A stretch of 64,000 nucleotides of DNA from Fusobacterium sp. Its GTDB lineage: Bacteria; Fusobacteriota; Fusobacteriia; Fusobacteriales; Fusobacteriaceae. A model generated the notes under the pieces. It searched no databases and had not been told where the DNA came from. It worked only from the letters and a program-made list of their open reading frames with translations. Below are positions 8,927 through 18,476 of this stretch, piece by piece. The translations under genes were made by a program, and so were the position numbers. The stretch covers positions 74,383 to 138,382 of the forward strand of contig DXWL01000001.1 of the NCBI GenBank assembly GCA_019416865.1. The letters are read 5' to 3'. Positions within the stretch are counted from its first letter, which is position 1. Every line of letters begins with the position of its first letter.

Positions 8927-9639
8927 TCAAGTTCACTAGGTTTTGAAATCTGGATAAATTTGCATTTATTATGATTATAGAATATTTTTGAAAATTCAAA
9001 AGGAGTACCATCTGCCAAAAAAGACACCAATTCAATTTTAAGTGTTGCTGCTGCATTAGGAAGCTCAAGTATCTCTTTCACACTTTTACTTGGTACTGTT
9101 GGAAAATATTCTCTCACTGCATTTCCTATTTTGAAACCTTTTTTTCTCAGATATTGATATTTAGAAACCTCTATATCTTCAGGTTTCATCTCTTTTATCA
9201 AAGCTTTAGGCATATAACTATATTCTAGGGCTATTGGAATATCAGACATATATCTTACCCTCACCACATAATATACCTCAGCTCCATCTTCTATTTTTAA
9301 TTTATTCGCTAAAATAGGATCACTTTTTTTAACCTCAAATTTTAATACTTTTGTTGCAGGATTTTTTCCCTGTTTTCTCAATCTATCTGTAAATCCTATC
9401 ATTTCATCAAGATAAAGCTCTATTTTATCTTCTCTGTTGGCTACAAATGTTCCGCTTCCTCTTCTTTGATAAAGATACCCTCTGGACACCAAATTTTGAA
9501 TAGCCTTTCTCGCTGTCATACGGCTTACAGAAAACACTTCAAGTATTGTGTTCTCTGACATTATTTTATCCCCAGGATTGTAAACCTTATTTTTTATAGA
9601 ATCTATTATTGCATTTTCTATATCTGTTACTTTTGACAT
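8923..9639 (-). CDS. GntR/HutC family regulator, probable repressor of the mannosylglycerate PTS genes
   Basis: A 238-residue HutC-subfamily GntR regulator. The winged HTH is at residues 1-68 (GDKIMSENTILEVFSVSRMT, then RRGSGTFV), followed by a UTRA effector domain (about 90-232). ATG follows GAGAGGATTTTGAT. It is divergent from the PTS and mannosidase genes. A perfect palindrome, AAAGTTGTATATACAACTTT, just downstream of their promoter is the likely operator. In Escherichia coli the equivalent regulator MngR (FarR) controls mngAB; orthology here is inferred from family and neighbours. Confidence 0.88.
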   Translation of the reverse strand: MSKVTDIENAIIDSIKNKVYNPGDKIMSENTILEVFSVSRMTARKAIQNLVSRGYLYQRRGSGTFVANREDKIELYLDEMIGFTDRLRKQGKNPATKVLKFEVKKSDPILANKLKIEDGAEVYYVVRVRYMSDIPIALEYSYMPKALIKEMKPEDIEVSKYQYLRKKGFKIGNAVREYFPTVPSKSVKEILELPNAAATLKIELVSFLADGTPFEFSKIFYNHNKCKFIQISKPSELD

Positions 9640-9781
9640 ATCAAAATCCTCTCATTAAAAACTTTTAATCTTATGATAGCACATATTTCATCAAATAAAA
9701 AATATAATCTTTTATTTTTTAAATAAGGAACCTTCTTTACTGACTTAGAACAAAATATATAAAAATATTTCAAAAAAATTA

Positions 9782-9810
9782 TTTACTTTTTTAAAATTAT
9801 ATGCTATTCT
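9782..9810 (+). promoter_or_regulatory. Putative promoter of the mngA-mngB operon
   Basis: TTTACT and TATTCT with a 17-bp spacer. The predicted transcription start near 9817 lies directly before the operator palindrome, an arrangement suited to repression. Confidence 0.5.
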
Positions 9811-9823
9811 TTTATCAAAGACA

Positions 9824-9843
9824 AAAGTTGTATATACAACTTT
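9824..9843. promoter_or_regulatory. Palindromic GntR-family operator
   Basis: A perfect 20-bp palindrome, AAAGTTGTATATACAACTTT, between the predicted transcription start and the ribosome binding site of the PTS gene. HutC-type GntR proteins bind short palindromes of the form GT...AC, and the divergent gene encodes such a protein. Confidence 0.75.
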
Positions 9844-9865
9844 AAAAATTTTTAGGAGGCTTTTT

Positions 9866-11785
9866 ATGGATTTTAATAATATTACAAACAAAAATTTAAT
9901 TAAAATTGCTGCTGAGTATACTTGCAAAGAAGATGCTATAAAAAATATGGTTAAATTAATGGCAGAAAATGGTATACTTTCAGATGAAAACGAGTACTTA
10001 AATGCTGTCCTTGAAAGAGAAAAACAAGGAGCAACAGGAGTAGGTCTTGGTTTAGCAATACCTCATGGAAAATCTAAAAGTGTAAAAAAAGCTGCTGCTG
10101 CTTTTGCTACACTAAAAAATAAAATTACTGACTGGGAAAGTATAGAAGATGATGATGCTATTGAACTTGTTGTTCTTCTAGCTATTCCTGAAACTGAAGC
10201 AGGAAATACTCACATTGATATACTTACTTCTTTAAGTACAAAACTAGCTGATGATGATTTCAGAGCTTCTCTTCTTAATTCAAAAACTCCTGAAGAATTA
10301 CTTGAAAACTTAACTAAAGACACTAAAGCTGAAAAAACTGAAGTTTCTTCTGAAAAATTAGTTGTTTGCGTTACTGCTTGTCCTGCTGGAATTGCTCACA
10401 CATATATGTCTGCTGAAGCTCTTGAAAAAGCCGGAAGAAAACTTGGAGTAAAAGTAAGAGTTGAAAAACAAGGAGCAAAAGGATTTGAAGACAGAATCAC
10501 AGATGAGGAGCTTGATAAAGCTTGTGGAGCTATATTTGCAACAGCTGTAAGTGTTAAAGAAAGAGAGCGTTTCAACGGACTAGAAATTATAGAAGTTGGG
10601 GTAGCTGAACCTTTAAAAAGAGCTGCTGAACTTGTAGAAAAAGCAAGTACATTTACAAGACTTGCTCCAAGAGATAAAAATATTGTTTCTTCATCTTCAG
10701 AAAATACAGAAAATGAAAAAATAAGTTTCAAAGAAGAAGCTAAAAGAGCACTTCTTACTGGAATATCTTATATCGTTCCATTAATTGTTGCAGGAGGTAC
10801 TGTTCTTGCAGTGGCTGTTCTAATTGCACAAGTTTTCGGACTTCAAAGTGTGTTTGGTGAAAAAGGAAGCTGGTTATGGCTGTACAGACAATTAGGTGGA
10901 GGTATGCTTGGTACTCTTATGGTTCCAATGTTAGCTGGATATATCTCTTTCTCTATAGCTGAAAAACCTGGTCTTGCTCCTGGTATTGCCGGTGGTATTG
11001 CTGCCAACCTTATCAGCAGTGGATTTATCGGTGGGGTTGTTGGAGGATTTATTGCAGGTTATACAATGAAATTCCTTAAAAACAATCTTAAAGTTAATAA
11101 AAACTTAAACGGATTTTTAATGTTCTATCTTTACCCAGTAATCGGAACTTTAGTAACTGGTTCTTTAATGCTTTTCGTTGTTGGAAAACCTGTTGCTGCT
11201 ATAAATATGGGACTTACTAACTGGCTAAATGGATTAACAGGAACTAATGCTGCCCTTCTTGGAGCTGTAATCGGAGCTTTTGTTTCTTTTGACCTTGGAG
11301 GTCCTGTAAACAAAGCTGCATATGCTTTCTGTATAGGGGCTATGGCTAATGGAAACTTCATTCCTTATGCTGCATTCTCATCTGTAAAAATGGTTTCTGC
11401 ATTTACAGCAACACTTGCTACTACACTAAAACCTAAATATTACAGTGAAGAAGAGATTGAAGCTGGAAAATCTACTTGGCTTCTTGGTCTTGCAGGAATC
11501 ACAGAGGGAGCTATTCCAATGATGATTGAGGATCCTTTCAGAGTTATACCTGCATTTATTTCAGGTTCTTTAGTTACTGGAGCTATTGTTGCAATGGCTA
11601 ATATAGGACTTCAAGTTCCTGGAGCTGGAATTATCTCTATGCTTGTTCTTGAGCCAAATCCTACTTTCTCTAAACTTGCATCAGCTGGAATATGGCTTGG
11701 AGCTGCTTTAGTTGGTACTGCAATTTCTACTGTAGTTCTTACCATATTAAAAGCTCAAAGATATAATAAAAAAAATAGTTTATAA
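9866..11785 (+). CDS. mngA: PTS fructose-family EIIABC, probable mannosylglycerate transporter
   Basis: A 639-residue fused PTS permease. EIIA (about 1-145) carries the phosphorylation histidine H67 in GLAIPHGKS. EIIB (about 163-260) carries its cysteine in VTACPAGIAHTYMSA. EIIC (about 285-635) is the membrane channel, with ALLTGISYIVPLIVAGG at its start and GITEGAIPM near the end. It imports and phosphorylates a sugar of the fructose/mannose class. The next gene encodes a GH38 mannosidase of the MngB type and the divergent gene a HutC-type regulator, which reproduces the E. coli mng system, so 2-O-mannosylglycerate is the best substrate guess. Confidence 0.9.
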   Translation: MDFNNITNKNLIKIAAEYTCKEDAIKNMVKLMAENGILSDENEYLNAVLEREKQGATGVGLGLAIPHGKSKSVKKAAAAFATLKNKITDWESIEDDDAIELVVLLAIPETEAGNTHIDILTSLSTKLADDDFRASLLNSKTPEELLENLTKDTKAEKTEVSSEKLVVCVTACPAGIAHTYMSAEALEKAGRKLGVKVRVEKQGAKGFEDRITDEELDKACGAIFATAVSVKERERFNGLEIIEVGVAEPLKRAAELVEKASTFTRLAPRDKNIVSSSSENTENEKISFKEEAKRALLTGISYIVPLIVAGGTVLAVAVLIAQVFGLQSVFGEKGSWLWLYRQLGGGMLGTLMVPMLAGYISFSIAEKPGLAPGIAGGIAANLISSGFIGGVVGGFIAGYTMKFLKNNLKVNKNLNGFLMFYLYPVIGTLVTGSLMLFVVGKPVAAINMGLTNWLNGLTGTNAALLGAVIGAFVSFDLGGPVNKAAYAFCIGAMANGNFIPYAAFSSVKMVSAFTATLATTLKPKYYSEEEIEAGKSTWLLGLAGITEGAIPMMIEDPFRVIPAFISGSLVTGAIVAMANIGLQVPGAGIISMLVLEPNPTFSKLASAGIWLGAALVGTAISTVVLTILKAQRYNKKNSL

Positions 11786-11792
11786 CACTCAT

Positions 11793-11830
11793 ATCTGTAC
11801 CTGCAGTTTCAAAAATCTGTAGGTACAGAT
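11793..11830 (+). terminator. Strong intercistronic hairpin between mngA and mngB
   Basis: A 14-bp stem with one G:U pair (arms ATCTGTACCTGCAG and CTGTAGGTACAGAT, 10-nt loop) followed by AAATTTTT after a short gap. It probably sets the ratio of transporter to hydrolase by partial termination or by protecting the upstream mRNA 3' end. Confidence 0.6.
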
Positions 11831-11857
11831 AAATTTTTAAGATTTCAAGGAGAAAAA

Positions 11858-14485
11858 ATGAATAAAAAAGTTCATATAGTCCCTCATATGCACTGGGACA
11901 GAGAATGGTATTTTACAACAGAAGAATCAAGAATACTTCTTTTGAATAATATGGAAGAGATTTTAACTCGTTTGGAAAATGACCCTGATTACAAATACTA
12001 TGTTTTAGATGGTCAAACTTGTATTTTAGAAGATTTTTTTGCTATCAAACCATATGAAAAAGAAAGAGTAAAGAAATTAGTACAAGCAGGAAAGCTTATC
12101 ATCGGACCTTGGTATACTCAAACTGATGAGATTATTGTACACGGAGAATCAATAGTCAGAAATATGATGTATGGTATCAGAGATTGCAGAGAATTTGGAA
12201 AATATATGGATATAGGTTACCTTCCTGATTCTTTTGGGCAAAGTGAACAGATGCCTCAAATATTAAATGGATTTGGTATTGAAAGATCTATCTTCTGGAG
12301 AGGAACTTCTGAAAGACATGGAACAAACAAAACTGAATTTTTCTGGAAAGGATATGGAAACAGCAAAGTTTTAGTTCAGTTAATGCCTCTTGGATATGCT
12401 ATAGGAAAATATCTTCCTACTGACAGAGCTGCTCTGAAAAAAAGAATGGATGAATATTTTGGAGTTCTTGACCCAAAAGCAACAGGAGAGAATATTCTTG
12501 TAGCAAACGGACATGACCAAATGCCTATTCAACAAAATATTTTTGAAATAATGGATATTTTAAAAGAGATGTATCCTGATAAAGATTTCTTTATGAGTAG
12601 CTACGAAGATCTTTTCAAAGAACTTGAAAAAGATACTTCTATATATGATACAATTTCTGGAGAATTTCTTGATGGTAAATATATGAGAGTTCATAAAAGT
12701 ATTTACTCTACAAGAATGGATATAAAAAATATTCATGCTAAACTAGAACATAAACTTGTAAATATTCTAGAACCTCTTGCTTCAATAGCTTGGACTCTTG
12801 GATTTGAATACTATCACGGACTTTTTGAAAAAATATGGAAAGAGCTTATGAAAAATCATGCTCATGATTCAATCGGATGCTGCTGCAGTGATGAAGTTCA
12901 CAGACAGATTATGGCAAGATTCAAACTTGCTGAAGATATGATTGATAACCTTATAACTTTCTATAAGAGAAAAATTGTTGATGCTGTTCCAAATAGATAT
13001 GGAATTGATAAAATTGGAGTTTTCAATCTGCTTCCTTATGAAAGAACAGAGATTGTTACTGCAAAAATCAGAACTAAAATGAAAGATTTTTCTATAAGAG
13101 ATGAAAAAGGAGAATTAATTCCATATTCTATAGTTAAACAAGAGATAATTGATGCAGGACTTATTGACAGACAGTTGGTTCACTATGAAAATTACGATCC
13201 TTTCATAGAATATACTCTTGAATTTGAAGGGAAAACTCTTCCTTCTATGGGATATAGAATCTACCATATTACAGATGAAAAATATGAAACTGTTTCTGTT
13301 CCTGAAAAATCAGAAAATAATGTTATAGAAAATAAAAATTATAAAATTTCTATCAATAAAAATGGTACCATAAATATCTTAGATAAAAAATCAGACAAAA
13401 CTTACAAAGATATTTTATTAATTGAAGAGGGTTCAGATGACGGAGATGAATACAACTATTCACCTGTTAAAAATGATTGGGTTATTTACTCTGAAGAAGC
13501 TGTAGCTGAATTTTCTGTAAAATATAGCAAATTTTCACAAGAAGCTAATATCTCTTTTGAAATGCCTGTTCCTCAAAATTTAAAGAGCAGAGCTGAAAAA
13601 ATAAAAGATTCTGTTCTTCATATAGAAACAAAAATAAGACTTGAGAAAAACTCTGATATTATAAAAATTAATATGAGCATAGACAATAAAGCTATTGACC
13701 ACAGAGTAAGAGTTCTTATCCCTACAGAAATAGCTTCTAAATTCTCTTACAGCGACAATCAATTTGGAACTATCTGCCGTCCTGTAGAAGAGGAAACTTT
13801 AGCTGTATGGGAAAAAGAAAATTGGAAAGAAAAACCTGTTTCTATAAATCCAATGCTGTCTTTTGTAGATATCCACAATGAAAAAAATGGAGCTGCTGTA
13901 CTTACAAATGGATTGAGAGAGTATGAAATCATTGGAGATAATTTTGATACTATCGCCATTACTCTTTTCAGAAGTGTAGGAGTTATTGGTAAAGAGGATT
14001 TAGTATACAGACCTGGAAGACCTTCTGGAATAAAAATGGAAACTCCTGATTCTCAAATGATTGGAAAACTTGATTTAGATTTTGGAATTATCTTCCATGA
14101 GAAAGATTATATTTCTGCTGATATTCCACAAAAAGCAAAAGAATATTCTTCTGAGCTTTCTGTCTACAATAAAATGCCTTATAACGCTATGAAACTTAAT
14201 CCTGTTTCTTTCACTACTCCTGAATCTTATTCAGTTATGAATGCAGAAGGAAAAGCTGTTATCAGTGCTGTAAAAAAAGCTGAAGATCAAAACAGATTGG
14301 TTATCCGTCTGTTTAACCCTTCATATGAAAAAAATATATCTGAAAAATTATCTCTTAATAAAGAGGTAAAAAGTGCTTTCTTTGGAGATCTTAACGAAAA
14401 TTTAAAAGATGAAATCTCTGCTAAAGATAATACTGTTCAGATTGATGAAATCACTCCATGTGAATTTAAAACAATAATTATATAA
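11858..14485 (+). CDS. mngB: Glycoside hydrolase family 38 alpha-mannosidase (MngB type)
   Basis: An 875-residue GH38 alpha-mannosidase of bacterial MngB size. The N-terminal HMHWDREW carries the zinc-binding His and Asp; the PDSFGQS segment contains the catalytic nucleophile Asp; further metal or active-site segments are ANGHDQMP and KNHAHDSIGCC. No signal peptide is present, so it acts in the cytosol on the phosphorylated product of the upstream PTS, releasing mannose 6-phosphate and glycerate if the substrate is mannosylglycerate. ATG follows CAAGGAGAAAAA. It ends just before a bidirectional terminator. Confidence 0.92.
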   Translation: MNKKVHIVPHMHWDREWYFTTEESRILLLNNMEEILTRLENDPDYKYYVLDGQTCILEDFFAIKPYEKERVKKLVQAGKLIIGPWYTQTDEIIVHGESIVRNMMYGIRDCREFGKYMDIGYLPDSFGQSEQMPQILNGFGIERSIFWRGTSERHGTNKTEFFWKGYGNSKVLVQLMPLGYAIGKYLPTDRAALKKRMDEYFGVLDPKATGENILVANGHDQMPIQQNIFEIMDILKEMYPDKDFFMSSYEDLFKELEKDTSIYDTISGEFLDGKYMRVHKSIYSTRMDIKNIHAKLEHKLVNILEPLASIAWTLGFEYYHGLFEKIWKELMKNHAHDSIGCCCSDEVHRQIMARFKLAEDMIDNLITFYKRKIVDAVPNRYGIDKIGVFNLLPYERTEIVTAKIRTKMKDFSIRDEKGELIPYSIVKQEIIDAGLIDRQLVHYENYDPFIEYTLEFEGKTLPSMGYRIYHITDEKYETVSVPEKSENNVIENKNYKISINKNGTINILDKKSDKTYKDILLIEEGSDDGDEYNYSPVKNDWVIYSEEAVAEFSVKYSKFSQEANISFEMPVPQNLKSRAEKIKDSVLHIETKIRLEKNSDIIKINMSIDNKAIDHRVRVLIPTEIASKFSYSDNQFGTICRPVEEETLAVWEKENWKEKPVSINPMLSFVDIHNEKNGAAVLTNGLREYEIIGDNFDTIAITLFRSVGVIGKEDLVYRPGRPSGIKMETPDSQMIGKLDLDFGIIFHEKDYISADIPQKAKEYSSELSVYNKMPYNAMKLNPVSFTTPESYSVMNAEGKAVISAVKKAEDQNRLVIRLFNPSYEKNISEKLSLNKEVKSAFFGDLNENLKDEISAKDNTVQIDEITPCEFKTIII

Positions 14486-14487
14486 TA

Positions 14488-14515
14488 AAAAGGAAGGTTT
14501 AAAACCTTCCTTTTA
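14488..14515. terminator. Bidirectional terminator between mngB and phoR
   Basis: AAAAGGAAGGTTTAAAACCTTCCTTTT, a near-perfect palindrome with T-runs on both sides, placed between two convergent operons. Confidence 0.85.
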
Positions 14516-14519
14516 TTCT

Positions 14520-16145
14520 TTATTTCAGCAGAGTAAATATAAATTCAGATCCTTCACCCTCATTTGAATGAACCTCAATCTTTCCTCCACACATATCAAC
14601 TGTCTCTTTTACAATAGAAAGTCCCAGTCCTGTTCCTGCAACATTACTTGTTCTTGCTTTATCAACTCTGTAAAATCTTTCAAAAATATTTTCTTTTTCA
14701 GATTCAGGTACTCCGATACCGTTATCTTTTACAGAGATTCTGTATCTGTCTGCTTCCTCTTTAATAGTAACTATTATATGAGGTTTATTTGTATTATAAG
14801 TCATTCCATTTTCAATAAGATTTTTCAATACAGTTACTGTTTTTTCAAAATCTATATTCATATAATCATTTTCATCTTTAAGGTCTGTTTTATATTCTAT
14901 TACAGCTCCAAGTTTTTTAACTTTTCCGTTAAGAATTTTCTCTATCTCATCTCTTACCCTTTCAAAAGGTACAGGAGCAAGATTTATAATTTTTGAACTT
15001 TCTATTTTGGAAATATTCAGAAAATCCATTGTTATATTTTCAAGTTTTTCCACATTATTTCTTATTATTTCAAGGAAATTTTTCTGCAGTTCTGCTGGAG
15101 CATCTTCAAGAGCAATCAGATATCCTTTTATATTTGTAAGAGGAGTCTTAAGCTCATGACTGACATTTGCGATAAAATTCTTTTGTACTTCTCCCAACTC
15201 TCTGCTTCTTGTAATATCTTTTATAGTAATTAAAAACTCTTTTTTAAATTCAAGGTATTTTACAGTTACAAGAAGATACTTCTTAAGCTGAGATATAAAT
15301 ATCTCCTCTTTTACATTTTCCTTATTTTTTATCCCTTTTCCTATTACATTAAGAATCTCTATATATTTAACCTTTTGATAAAGACTATCAAGTTTTCCCT
15401 CAACATACAGATATCCAAGAGCATTATTTTTCATTTTTATTTTTGATTCTTCATCTACTAAGATTATTGACAGATCCACAGCAGAGATAACTCTTTTAAG
15501 TCTTGTTTTCTCTTCGTTAAGTTTTTTGATGTTTTTCAGATTTTCCTTCTGCCAGTCCCTTACAACTTTCCAGAATTTAACCAGCCACACATCACCTTTA
15601 GAGTATATTGTTTTTATCTCATCTCCACTTTCAAGAGCCTCTCTCATACTCTCAATTTTTTTGTACAGATCTCTTTTTAAATAATTTCTGTAGCAAATAT
15701 ATATGGCAATATTAAGAATGATAAAGAAAAATACTTGAGTCAACATAAGCACCCTTATATCATTTATTTCTTCATCATAATCTATTGAAGTTCTTATTAC
15801 TGCTTTTTTTCCGTCAGCAGCCTCATAAAGAAGTCCATAATAGGCCATAGTTTTTCTCAAAGTTTTACTTTTTCTTATTGCAAACCCTTCTCCTGTTTCA
15901 ACAGCCTCTTTTACCTCTTCTCTGTTTTTATGGTTTGCCATCTCATCTTCTTTTGTGTATCTTTCAGAGTCATAAAGAATATCTCCGTTAAGATCAATCA
16001 GAGTAAATCTTTTCTTTACACTTCCAAACATATCTTGGAAATTTGATTTTGTATAATAATCTTTAGTAAGCTGCTTTACCATTAAAGCATCTTCTTTCAG
16101 AGCTCTTTTTGCACCGTCGCTGTACATTCTCGATATTTTGCCCAT
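14520..16145 (-). CDS. phoR: PhoR-type sensor histidine kinase
   Basis: A sensor kinase with a short extracytoplasmic region (to about residue 130), a membrane helix (about 132-152), a PAS-like region, a dimerisation domain with phospho-accepting H330 in NVSHELKTPLTN, and an ATPase domain with NGIGVPESE and GTGLGLSIVKE. The first ATG gives 541 residues but no N-terminal membrane helix. The frame extends 23 codons upstream to an ATT at 16214 (RRKEIIALIFILFLEILFV), supplying the missing first helix, with AGGGGG in front and overlap with phoB; no ATG, GTG or TTG occurs there. The true start is therefore probably the ATT. Last gene of pstCAB-phoU-phoB-phoR; it senses phosphate status. Confidence 0.88.
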   Translation of the reverse strand: MGKISRMYSDGAKRALKEDALMVKQLTKDYYTKSNFQDMFGSVKKRFTLIDLNGDILYDSERYTKEDEMANHKNREEVKEAVETGEGFAIRKSKTLRKTMAYYGLLYEAADGKKAVIRTSIDYDEEINDIRVLMLTQVFFFIILNIAIYICYRNYLKRDLYKKIESMREALESGDEIKTIYSKGDVWLVKFWKVVRDWQKENLKNIKKLNEEKTRLKRVISAVDLSIILVDEESKIKMKNNALGYLYVEGKLDSLYQKVKYIEILNVIGKGIKNKENVKEEIFISQLKKYLLVTVKYLEFKKEFLITIKDITRSRELGEVQKNFIANVSHELKTPLTNIKGYLIALEDAPAELQKNFLEIIRNNVEKLENITMDFLNISKIESSKIINLAPVPFERVRDEIEKILNGKVKKLGAVIEYKTDLKDENDYMNIDFEKTVTVLKNLIENGMTYNTNKPHIIVTIKEEADRYRISVKDNGIGVPESEKENIFERFYRVDKARTSNVAGTGLGLSIVKETVDMCGGKIEVHSNEGEGSEFIFTLLK

Positions 16146-16195
16146 ATATGTATTGACGAAAAGAATCTCTAAAAACAGAATAAAAATCAGGGCAA

Positions 16196-16873
16196 TTATC
16201 TCTTTTCTTCTAATTTGTACCCGACCCCCTTCACTGTTTTAATATTGTCTGCAATACTTTTTACTTTCTCTCTCAGTTTTGAAATATATATATCCACTGA
16301 TCTGTCCCCTGTGTAGTAATTTGATTCCCACACTCTGTCTAAGATTTTTTCTCTTGAAAGAACTATCCCCTGATTTTTAATCAGAAGCAGAAGCAGATCA
16401 AATTCTTTTTTGGAAAGTTCAACTTCTTCCTCTCCATCTTTTACAACTCTTCTTTTCTCATCTATCACTACCTGCTGAAAACTGTATCTTCCAGATTTTC
16501 CAGCATTTTTTCCCTCTAGGAATTTTTTAGCACGAAGTATAAGCTCTCTTGGATCGAAAGGTTTCTTCATATAATCATCTGCCCCAAGCTGCAGCCCTTC
16601 CAAAACATCTTCTATCTCTGTTTTGGCTGTAAGCATAATTATTATAGGCTCTCCATATTCTCCAGGCATATCTCTGATGATACTTGTAAAATTCTTTCCA
16701 TCAAGGCTTGGAAGCATAATATCCAGAACTATAAGGTCAGGTTTGAAGCTTTTCACAGCCTTCAGTCCTTCCAGCCCATCTCCCGCTGTCTGCACTTCGT
16801 AATTTTCCTTTTTGAAAAAATAGCTTACCAGCTGTTGAATCTCCATATCATCTTCTACAATTAATATCCTCAT
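16196..16873 (-). CDS. phoB: PhoB-type response regulator
   Basis: A 225-residue OmpR/PhoB response regulator. The receiver domain (1-118) has the acidic pocket VEDD, phospho-acceptor D51 in IVLDIMLP and the LTAK and KPF motifs. The C-terminal winged helix (about 127-225) has LSKKEFDLLLLL, the RSVDIYISKLREK recognition region and VKGVGYKL at the end. Its position after phoU and before the sensor kinase identifies it as the phosphate regulator. It should bind the TTTACA direct repeat upstream of pstC. Confidence 0.93.
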   Translation of the reverse strand: MRILIVEDDMEIQQLVSYFFKKENYEVQTAGDGLEGLKAVKSFKPDLIVLDIMLPSLDGKNFTSIIRDMPGEYGEPIIIMLTAKTEIEDVLEGLQLGADDYMKKPFDPRELILRAKKFLEGKNAGKSGRYSFQQVVIDEKRRVVKDGEEEVELSKKEFDLLLLLIKNQGIVLSREKILDRVWESNYYTGDRSVDIYISKLREKVKSIADNIKTVKGVGYKLEEKR

Positions 16874-16888
16874 AGTTCCTCCTAACTA

Positions 16889-17605
16889 TTACTCTTCGTT
16901 TTCTTCTTTGCTTTCATCTTCCCTGTGCTTTTCTTTTTCTAAAAGCTCTACAATTCTCATATTTTCTCCGCTGAATGTGTAGATTGAACTCATTGTCAGT
17001 TGTTTTATCTTATCTGCCACTCTCTCATATTTTTTATTGATAAGAAGCATTAAAACTCCTGCCTCAATATTTTTACTGTCCTCTTTCATCTGACTTACAA
17101 TAATACTGTCAATCTCCCCTCTTCTTTCATTTATCTCCTCATCCATTCCCAAAAGAACATAGGCCTTTTTTCCATCTTTTTCTATAAAAGATTGAATATA
17201 TTTTTGGAATATGTCGTTTATTTTAGAGATAAATTCCTCTAAAATTCCAAAATCCCTCTCCATATTCCCCTCTTTTTTTTCTATCTGTCTTAAAAGCATA
17301 AGAGAGTCTAAAAGCAGATCTCCCATTCTTTCAAGCATTTTACTAGATTCAATAAATGTTATAAGGGCTCTTAAATCACTTGCAGCAGGTTGAAATCTTG
17401 CCACTGTCATTACTGAACTTTCTTTTACTTTTACATCAAAGGCATTTATTATATCTTCTACAAGTTTTGCTTCCCCATATAGTCCTCTGTCAAAATGGTC
17501 AAGCTTTAACATATCTATATTTATTCTGAAAAGTCTGTCTACATTTTTACAAAGCTCTATATAGTGTTCTGTTATTCCGTTTAAACTTTCGTGAAGGTTT
17601 CTCAT
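16889..17605 (-). CDS. phoU: PhoU phosphate signalling regulator
   Basis: A 238-residue all-helical PhoU protein. The first half-repeat is recognisable by FDRGLYGEAKLVEDIINAFD and AASDLRALITFIESSKMLERMGD; the second by ERRGEIDSI and KKYERVADKIKQL. PhoU links the Pst transporter to PhoR so that the kinase is silenced when phosphate is plentiful. The C-terminal tail is strongly acidic (KEENEE). ATG follows TAAGGAGTGATACG. Located between pstB and phoB. Confidence 0.92.
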   Translation of the reverse strand: MRNLHESLNGITEHYIELCKNVDRLFRINIDMLKLDHFDRGLYGEAKLVEDIINAFDVKVKESSVMTVARFQPAASDLRALITFIESSKMLERMGDLLLDSLMLLRQIEKKEGNMERDFGILEEFISKINDIFQKYIQSFIEKDGKKAYVLLGMDEEINERRGEIDSIIVSQMKEDSKNIEAGVLMLLINKKYERVADKIKQLTMSSIYTFSGENMRIVELLEKEKHREDESKEENEE

Positions 17606-17673
17606 CGTATCACTCCTTAAATTTATTTTACCACATTACCATAGAAATTTAAAAAATTTACTATAAATTATTT

Positions 17674-18435
17674 CTATCCGAATTTTCCTGTAATATAGTC
17701 TTCTGTTTTTTTCTTATTAGGTTTTGTAAAGATTATATCTGTCTTATCAAACTCCTCTAATTTTCCTTGATAGAAGAAGCCTGTGAAATCAGAAATTCTA
17801 GCTGCTTGCTGCATATTGTGAGTTACAATTATAATTGTATAATCTTTTTGAAGTTCTCTGATAAGTTCCTCAATTTTTAAAGTCGAGATTGGGTCAAGAG
17901 CTGATGTTGGTTCATCCATCAAAAGTATCTCTGGTTTTACAGCTATGGCTCTTGCAATACAAAGTCTTTGCTGCTGCCCTCCTGAAAGCCCAAGTGCAGA
18001 TTGGTGAAGCTTATCCTTTACCTCGTCCCAAAGAGCAACTGATTTTAAGCTGTTTATAACTATCTCATCCAACACTTTTTTATCTTTTTCTCCGTGAAGT
18101 TTTGGACCATAAACAATATTTTCATATATTGTTTTTGGGAAAGGATTAGGCTTTTGGAAAACCATTCCTACTTTTTTTCTAAGTTCAACAATATCACTGT
18201 CTGAATCAAAAATATTTTTTCCGTCAAACTCTATTGTTCCCTCATATTTTACTCCTTCAATAAGATCATTCATTCTGTTTATAGATCTTAAGAATGTAGA
18301 TTTTCCACACCCTGAAGGGCCTATAAGAGCTGTTACTTTATTTTTCTGAATCTCCACATTTATATCCTTAAGAGCATGAAACTTATCATAAAAGAAGTTG
18401 AAGTTTTTTACTCTAAGTCTTACTGTATTTTCCAT
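17674..18435 (-). CDS. pstB: PstB phosphate ABC transporter ATP-binding protein
   Basis: A 253-residue ABC ATPase with Walker A GPSGCGKST, the phosphate-type Q-loop region VGMVFQKPNPFPKTIYEN, signature LSGGQQQRL, and Walker B ILLMDEPTSALDP. I start at the ATG reading MENTVRLRV because GAAGGAGGAAATTCG stands right before it; a longer frame start 33 bases upstream lacks a site. It drives phosphate import with PstC and PstA. Confidence 0.95.
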   Translation of the reverse strand: MENTVRLRVKNFNFFYDKFHALKDINVEIQKNKVTALIGPSGCGKSTFLRSINRMNDLIEGVKYEGTIEFDGKNIFDSDSDIVELRKKVGMVFQKPNPFPKTIYENIVYGPKLHGEKDKKVLDEIVINSLKSVALWDEVKDKLHQSALGLSGGQQQRLCIARAIAVKPEILLMDEPTSALDPISTLKIEELIRELQKDYTIIIVTHNMQQAARISDFTGFFYQGKLEEFDKTDIIFTKPNKKKTEDYITGKFG

Positions 18436-18476
18436 TTTTCGAATTTCCTCCTTCAAATACTTAATCATTTACAAAA

